Shown in pieces: positions 57,826 to 64,000 of a stretch of 64,000 nucleotides of DNA. The notes beneath the pieces are model-generated. The model worked only from the letters and a program-made list of their open reading frames with translations, was not told where the DNA came from and searched no databases. How positions within the stretch are numbered: the stretch's first letter is position 1; every line of letters starts with the position of its first letter. Origin of the DNA: Mytilisepta virgata (Eukaryota; Mollusca; Bivalvia; Mytilida; Mytilidae); NCBI GenBank assembly GCA_028015205.1, contig CM051518.1, positions 33,818,001 through 33,882,000 on the forward strand, given 5' to 3'. Made by a program: the position numbers and the translations under genes.

Positions 57826-58664
57826 TATAAAATATAGGATTTATAATATTTAAAAAAAAGAATGCAATTTCTATCAATTTCAATGCAAAATTTCCTTTCT
57901 CAAAGACATTAATTTGTTCAATAATTGTATTTGAATGTATCTTCTGAAGACTTAACCATATGAACTTTGAAAGAGATTGAAATGTTGATATTATGGTCGT
58001 ACTGGCCCGACATAACGCCGAGGGCCAATCAGCTGTATGCGACCCAGTACGATTGTAGGAGGACATAGTACAGGTTCAACACCAAAACACCCATTTAAAT
58101 AAAGTACTATATGGATTTTTATATCAGAAACATTCCATAGTTGAAACATGCATGCTCTGCCAATAAATCGTTTAAACGCAAGCCACAGAGATCACCTCTC
58201 ATAATATGGTTTTGACACACCAAATCATGTATTCGCTGACAAATAAAATATATTTTTCTTCATGAAATCTTGATCACATAACCATGTATGAAGTATCATT
58301 TCCCATGTAACTGAAATAGGACAGTAGTAACTTGACTGTTTTTCGAAAATTGAAAAAAAACATAGCCAATTACAGAACCTGTAAACGAACACGGCCATAA
58401 TCTAGACTTTATCATAATTTTACACTCACTTACTATTCTGTAATTGGGGCATTATACTGTCCTCTGTCATCTCGATAGATTATAAAATTGCATTATACAG
58501 TAACTGTTAAAATCAATGGAAAATAACACAATTGAAAATAGCTTATATCATTATTTGTGAGAATCACCTCAAGGGATCTCCTAGTCAATAATCAGCTAGA
58601 GAAATTGATTTATTTTCTATGCTTTCTTCGGAGAATAATGATTAATTTCATGTTTTTTCAGGAA
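57826..58664. other. Upstream region of the sulfotransferase gene
   Basis: No coding frame. It ends in the acceptor TTTTTTCAG (to 58661), so a noncoding upstream exon of the sulfotransferase gene probably lies here or within the transposon-flanking DNA. I could not locate it. Confidence 0.4.
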
Positions 58665-61600
58665 ATGCCTGTTAAGTTTTTACAAGGAGAAGACGGAAGT
58701 AGATTGAAGGTTTTAGAAAATGATGGATTCTTTATTCCGACTTTTCCTTATCCTACACACGAACAAGAGTATCTAACACTTCCAAGCTGGAGAGCTAGAG
58801 ATGATGACATACTTATCAGTGCTTACCCAAAGTCAGGTTTGTAAAAAATTAGTATAATTTATTTTTCTAGTGATAAACGAAAGAAAAACTCGCCGTCTAA
58901 AATAACTAAACCAGGGTGTGTCCTGTGCCTAGAAAAATCATTGAAAAAATAATATTTAAAGCAGGTTTTTATGTTTATTATTTGTTTTTAACTTAATTTT
59001 TATGTAAAAATCTGGCTTTCCCGATTATAAAGCTATTTTCGCTACATCTATAATGAATGAGTTGGAACTTGATAAAACAGCTTTGAAAATACAGAAAAAC
59101 CTTTCATACAAATGAAAGCAAGATATAAGAATTCTTCTAAAAGAATGATAAAAGGTACAAATGACAAAATATTACTAGATAAGATTAAGGGCTACTACGT
59201 GAAAACAAAAAAAACTATCACAATCCTTTATTTCAAATTTCGTTATATAGATGACGTGTTGTTGTTATATAACGACAAATTCAAAGACTTTCTACATCTC
59301 ATCTACCCCAGTGAGCAGGAAATTAAGGATACTACAGATACACCGAGGTCCGCTTCATATTTGGATTTGTTTCTTGTAATAGACAATAAGGGACATTTGG
59401 AGACAAAACTTTATGACAAACGTGATGACTTCAATTTTCCTATTGTTAACTTTCCCTTCTTAAGTAGGAATATACCAGCATCGCCTGCTTATGGTGTCGT
59501 TTCTAGGCTTATCCGATATTCAAAGGCATGCGTGAGTTACAATGATTTTCGACAAAGAGGATTACTGCTGTCACAAAAGCTTCTTAACCAGGGTTTTATC
59601 AGGGCAAGTTCTAACAGTCGAAGAGTATTGTCTAAATTTAGAATGAGTGACTATTGAAGTTTATTTCATCCTCTATTGTCAAATAAATAATAATATAAGA
59701 ACAGACTTTTTAAATACATTTGTAAGCTCGTAAAAAAATACCTAAATTTGTTGAATATCCCATAAAGATATCTCTATTTTTTTTCGACTTCGTTCCTTGT
59801 CGCTTTCTCTTTATGTCCGATCAGCGAATGTGGAAGAGACACACACATATAGTTTTACTCTTGTCCATTTAATTATGTTAATTATTTCCTTAAAATCACA
59901 AACTGAAAAGGAAACCTGCTCCCCCAATATCCGAAATACGTGTATTTATATGGTTCAACCCGCCTTTAAGTATCGAAATGCATGTGAATCCTGTATAATT
60001 AAAAAAAAAAATTCAAACCTTCCTTAAAATAAAGCGTACACTGAACTGTGAGATTTAAATTTGTGATACAAAAATATATCCTTCACAATAATATAAGTTA
60101 TTGGAAGGCCCCCTTTAAACTTTTTATTTGGCGTGTTCTTCTGTCATCCTACATTGTCGTCACGACCCGATATAATTAAAATTAGGACCCTATGGGGAAT
60201 GCAATACGAAGACCCCCTCTGAAACTGCTGGACCAATTGGAACCACACTTTGGTGGAATAGTCCTTGGGTGGTCCCCTTCTAAAATTGTGTCAGTTGTCC
60301 CCGGCCTTCAACCAAGATAGTTGCCGGAGCTAATTATAGAAAATGGGAAAGGAAATTTTGAAAATCTTTTCCTCTGAAACTACAAAGTCAGTATCAACCA
60401 AAACTTACTTTAATGGTCTTTAGATGGTCCCCTTCCAAAACTGTGTCTGGTAATTTCGACCTCCACGACCATGATGGCCACCGCCGCCGAACATAGTTTC
60501 ACATTAGACCCTAAGTGAATGCACTTTTAACACCTCCTCTAAATCCACTGGACAATTTGGCCTAAATCATCATTAGGGGTGTCCAGTTTCAAAATAGTGT
60601 TAAAGGATGCACCAACCAATAATGTTTACAGGTGAGCATATATATATGCTCCATGTAGCCTCTTGTTTGTTTGAAATATTGTTTGTATTATCTAGAGTAC
60701 TTGTAGGCTTGACATGTCGTGTTCACATTTTTCCAAATTTGGGGCAAAAATAGTGTGTGAATACCTCCGTCCACATGTTGAAGATCGTATGGTGGAGTCT
60801 GCTTGACTTGTTTTACTAGGATTGATGGTCTACACTCGAAATCAAAAATTTGAAATTATTAGCAGAGGAAACACTATAAAGGCCCACGTAGCAGGATTTT
60901 ATCACGTGAACTGTGAATAAAATGTCTGTAAAATCCTGCTACGTGGGCCTTTCTGGTGTTTCCTCTGCTAATAATTTCAAATTTATATATATATATGCGT
61001 ACAAACTTTTTTCTAATACGGAAATCAGTGATTTCCGTATTAGAAAAAAGTTTGTACGCATATCGGCATCGCTATATATACAAAAATGACATCAGAAATT
61101 AATAATTCGAGTCCACTCGAATTATAACTCGAACTCTAACTCAAACTTCAACTCGAACTCGATGTTTAGTCACACCCCAAAGATTTCGTTTTTTAAAATC
61201 TTCAGCTTTGTTCTAGAGACGGTCAAAGCAACAAATAAAACCCTCTTGACGAAGCTGCGGGAACATCACAAATAAGAATGGGAAAATTCAAAATCAAAAA
61301 TGAAAAACGAAAAAGGGGCTACAAGTATTAAATCCATAATATGGACCTCTATAGAACTAAGACTCTTAAAGACAAAAGTAATTCAAGATCTGGCCTCTTA
61401 GAAATGCTACCGATTTCACTTTTACTATCTGAGAAAAACCTGCTTTCCCCATTCTTCAGAATATATAGTCGCATACAAAATTACATGACCATATCTCCGT
61501 AAACTTTAACAAAAGCACATGTCATGCTTTTGGATGTACAAATATACATGTAGCTGTGGTCATGTGTCTTGTGAAACTGGAAAATTTCTGGTTCTCTCAA

Positions 61601-63574
61601 ACATTGGGGACTTATATCAATGTTTTACCGCTTAAACATTTATTTTCTTCTTAACTAGTTTTTATGCTAAAAATAGCCACACTGTCGTTTTGACGGATGT
61701 AGCGCCATTATGGCAAATTATTCAGATGCGTCACATTTGAAATGGTAAATTAAGCAGTTGGGAAAGAAATTATATATATATTGTTTATTTTGGGAAAAAG
61801 TAGCTGATGTTGGTATGTTACATTTTTTACTTTTTTGTTTTTTTTTTTTTTTTTTTTTTTTGGAGGGGGGAGGGGGGGGGGTTAAAGAAGAATCTTCGAC
61901 TACTGCATAGTCACCATGTTGATGGCTATTACTTTATTTCTACTTATGTCAGCGGGTCTGAAAGACATTGATATTAAATCGGTTTAATCAGACCAAAGCA
62001 TCTACTGCTTGGTTTTATATTTATATCCTCGTTGTTTCAGAAGATTGATTGATTTGTTGTTTTCTTAACGTCCAGGGGCAAATATTTCATGCTTCTTCAG
62101 GATGAGAACCAATTCAACAATTTTATCAAACAATTTAAATTGGGATGAGGCGGGCCCACAGAGGGGAACCAATTTTGAATGCCACTGTAAAAGGGTGGAT
62201 GGATTTGTAGGGTCGGATAATCGAGCTTTCTCTAGCGGCATTAGCCTACTCTTCTTCGAAAACTACAGAAGAGGTCTTTATCGTGCAGGGGGTGTGGCAT
62301 TCTCCAAACACGTTTCCCACAATAGTCCGCCGTAATTTTAGAAGGGGATACATTGTTCTTGATTAATGTATATGTGTCTTCCTTTCCATGATTCGCGAAA
62401 AAATAATTTTTCAGGTACCCATTGGTTATGGGAAGTAGTATCAATGTTAATACAACAGAAAGCTGAGCGAATTGATGCGATAAAAGAATGGAACATGTTA
62501 GAAGGCCTGAAACAGTCTGAATTTGACAGTATTGCATCACCGAGAGTACTGAATACACACATATACTTTCGTCATCTACCAAGAGATTTTAAAAACAGAA
62601 AATGTAAAATACTATACATGATAAGAAATCCTAAGGACGTAGCTGTTTCATTTTATAATCACCATTATAAAGTTTTAGAATATGAATACAATGGAACATG
62701 GGAGCATTATTTACCTAGATATTTAAAAGGTGATGGTAAGTATTTAATTATTTGCTAGTATAGGGTCATGTATATATATCTGATTTCCAAACTAAATTAC
62801 TTTACTAGACAGAATGAAACTTTTGTTTTAGAATAGTAAACTCCTGAGAGATAGCTTGTGGTATGAGTACAAGTATTGTCTTTGAAGGCCACACGAGAAC
62901 CCTCACATAAATACGCCAGAAATATTTCATTTAGAAATACGTGTATTTTATTAACAATTCCTGTTCAAAGTGTTAAATAAAACTAGCTATGGAACATGAC
63001 AAGAGTTCTTTAAATGAGACAAGGCAATGTTATTTTTATCATCAATTACTTCAGAATTTAAATGTTCCAAATTGTGTACGGAAATTATAATCATATATTG
63101 TTACCAGTAAGCCAATCATGGTGACGGTACTATTTTATCTCTGTTAGATTTATTGTAACGTCTGTGAACTGAAGATTTTAATTTCCCTCATTTATTAGCC
63201 ACTGATTTTTTTTTCTATACTTTTAGCCACGATCTACTTATTAGTTTAAGTAAATAAACTGTGACCGCTAATATATAAACCGTGGTCTCTATTCTGTAAA
63301 TTCTGTCCACCATCAATAAAATAATAGTAACGATGATGGTAACGTTGTAATTTTCTCTGCTTCACATTAGATGTTTGGCCCAATTATGAAAGAGAAAAAG
63401 CTACTTTATGTTCTTATAACTTGTAAAACTACTTCAAACATACAAATATTCGGATTATGTCTTTGAATAGTTGACTATGGATCCTGGTTTGATTATACAT
63501 TGGACTGGGAAAAAGTAATGGAAGATAATCCTGAGTATCCCATTCATACTTTATACTACGAATCTATGAAGCAG
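58665..63574 (+). CDS. Cytosolic-type sulfotransferase, 5' part (three coding exons, 3' end outside window)
   Basis: Coding exons 58665-58836, 62415-62735 and 63471-63574 (172 + 321 + 104 nt) join in phases 1 and 1 and give 199 residues. Enzymes of this family move a sulfonate group from PAPS to hydroxyl or amine acceptors in the cytosol. Visible motifs: the PAPS 5'-phosphosulfate loop YPKSGTHW (54-61, split by intron 1 at Gly58), the catalytic His in LNTHIYFRHLP (His106), and the 3'-phosphate-binding strand and helix IRNPKDVAVSFY (127-138). YGSWFDY at 167-173 is also typical. The usual Lys two residues before the catalytic His is Asn104 here. The C-terminal RxGxxGDW region expected for a ~290-residue protein lies beyond the window. 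The ATG is chosen because it sits four bases into the acceptor-defined exon (58662). Intron 1 is 3.6 kb and repeat-filled. Substrate cannot be inferred. Confidence 0.9.
59000..59660 (+). mobile_element. Penelope-like reverse transcriptase fragment in sulfotransferase intron 1
   Basis: The 181-residue frame 59112-59657 encodes FRYIDDVLLLYND (YxDD box), HLIYPSEQEIKDTTDT, ASYLDLFLVIDNKG, YDKRDDFNFPIVNFPFLSRN, YGVVSRLIRYSKAC and LLLSQKLLNQGF. It is the least decayed PLE piece in the window but lacks N- and C-terminal parts (no GIY-YIG endonuclease seen). Same strand as the host gene. Confidence 0.75.
60130..60672. repeat. AGGTGAGC-type dispersed repeat in sulfotransferase intron 1
   Basis: Contains repeated CCTCTGAAACTNCTGGACCA and GATGGTCCCCTTCNAAAA blocks. 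Ends ACAGGTGAGCATATATATAT...GCCTCTTGTTTG, similar to the end of 36416-37370. Confidence 0.55.
60846..60984. repeat. Long intronic hairpin 1
   Basis: 56-base arms (60846-60901 and 60929-60984) pair with about three mismatches around a 27-base loop. Core arm sequence GGCCCACGTAGCAGGATTTT. It lies in intron 1 of the sulfotransferase. Confidence 0.85.
60993..61063. repeat. Perfect 71-bp intronic palindrome
   Basis: 35-base arms (60993-61027, 61029-61063) are perfect inverted copies around a single G at 61028. Arm sequence includes TGCGTACAAACTTTTTTCTA and ATACGGAAATCA. Nine bases downstream of hairpin 1. Confidence 0.9.
61064..62041. other. Intronic DNA with homopolymer tract; no gene
   Basis: T-run at 61838-61861 followed by GGAGGGGGGAGGGGGGGGGG. 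Repeated 'AACTCGAACTC' motifs occur at about 61105-61160. No coding frame. Confidence 0.5.
62042..62345 (-). mobile_element. Second copy of the (CAAT)n-tailed retroposed repeat
   Basis: About 300 bp matching 30941-31240 (GTCCAGKGGCAAATATTTCA, AGCGGCATTAGCCTACTCTT, GTGGCATTCTCCAAACACGT). It ends just before sulfotransferase exon 2. The plus- and minus-strand frames at 62102-62335 and 62241-62582 cross it and are not genes. Confidence 0.65.
62736..63470. other. Sulfotransferase intron 2
   Basis: 735-bp intron, donor GATG|GTAAGT, acceptor TTGAATAG|TT. No repeats or frames of note. Confidence 0.7.
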
Positions 63575-63870
63575 GTAAATATGTGTTCATATACTTTATA
63601 CTACGAATCTATGAAGCAGGTAAATAAATATGTGTTCATACACTTTATACTACGAATCTATGAAGCAGGTAATTATGTTTTCATACACTGTACACTGCGA
63701 ATCTATGAAGCAGGTAAATATGTTTTCATACCCTTTATACTACGAAAATGTGCAAACAAGTTAGTAAGGTTTCATGCATTTTTTACTATGAAACTATATA
63801 TAGAAATTTAGTTTGTTTTGATAAACATTGTACTACGAAAATGTACATCAAGTAAGTGCGTTTTCGTAGA
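63535..63870 (+). repeat. 45-49-bp tandem repeat covering the exon 3 splice donor
   Basis: The unit CATACTTTATACTACGAATC + TATGAAGCAGGTAAATATGT starts inside exon 3 and repeats downstream with decay. CAG|GTAA donors occur after 63574, 63619, 63668 and 63713 (spacings 45, 49, 45). Further decayed copies reach about 63870, one with AA|GTAAGT at about 63852. Confidence 0.85.
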
Positions 63871-64000
63871 CTTTCTAGTGGAGTTATTTTATCATTGTTA
63901 ATTTCATCACTCCAAAAACTTTATGTTCGAAATTTTATGAATTTGTTTTCTTTTAAATATGAGACAAGATATCTTAAATTAGGTTTTACGTCCTTCTGGA

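Noticed and set aside
62366..62414. Upstream start for the sulfotransferase exon 2 frame (ATG at 62366)
   Set aside because: This is intron sequence before the TTTTTCAG acceptor; the exon joins in frame to the YPKS-coding exon.
63500..63811. 103-residue frame with YYESMKQ repeats
   Set aside because: It reads from sulfotransferase exon 3 through the splice donor and the intronic tandem repeat; not a separate protein.

Overview
This is a eukaryotic, AT-rich, repeat-dense window with small intron-split genes. It most likely comes from a bivalve mollusc, perhaps a mussel. That assignment is an inference from the repeat repertoire (tRNA-derived SINE, Penelope-like elements, '...AGGTGAGCTAAAAA' repeats, pearl-like tandem arrays) and a lineage-style sulfotransferase; nothing in the sequence names the species. 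There are no rRNA genes, no CRISPR and no bacterial operons.

Layout. 1-9 kb holds one two-coding-exon gene on the minus strand (4966-6900) for a 98-residue secreted Gln/Tyr/Asn-rich protein. 9-18 kb is almost entirely mobile DNA: a SINE, an AGGTGAGCT repeat, Penelope-like (PLE) remnants, foldbacks and MITEs, plus one unrecognised coding-like stretch at 15.4-16.2 kb. 18-50 kb is a duplicated cluster of a small secreted-peptide gene that I cannot match to a known family. Copies A (18577-19335, minus), B (30387-31562, plus) and D (48720-49666, minus) look intact. Copy C (38624-39442, minus) carries a stop codon in its signal peptide. Copy E (about 25740-26570, plus) keeps only promoter and leader. 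Each intact copy has a TATA box, a short noncoding first exon, one main coding exon and an 8-nt coding tail in a third exon. The duplicated units have since been interrupted by a 5.1-kb CACTA-like element, a 2.7-kb nested pearl-like insertion, retroposons, LINE and PLE fragments. Comparing paralogues shows several empty sites, so some insertions can be delimited to the base.

50-58 kb holds a decayed LINE, more PLE, a 1.2-kb inverted-repeat element and a structurally complete Tc1-like transposon (56286-57823) with an uninterrupted DD34E transposase. 58.7-63.6 kb carries the first three coding exons of a cytosolic-type sulfotransferase that runs off the right edge. Its third exon ends in a 45-bp tandem repeat that multiplies the splice donor.

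Most notable. (1) The secreted-peptide family: its mature form is acidic at the front and basic with regularly spaced dibasic sites behind, and its promoter module keeps exactly 104 nt from an octamer-like motif to the end of the TATA box in all five copies. (2) A short retroposon present three times, with a shared 3' end and different 5' ends, whose body contains a hammerhead-ribozyme-like core (CTGATGA / GAAA / short stem III). (3) The sulfotransferase splice-donor repeat. All functional statements are from reading sequence only; no database search was run.
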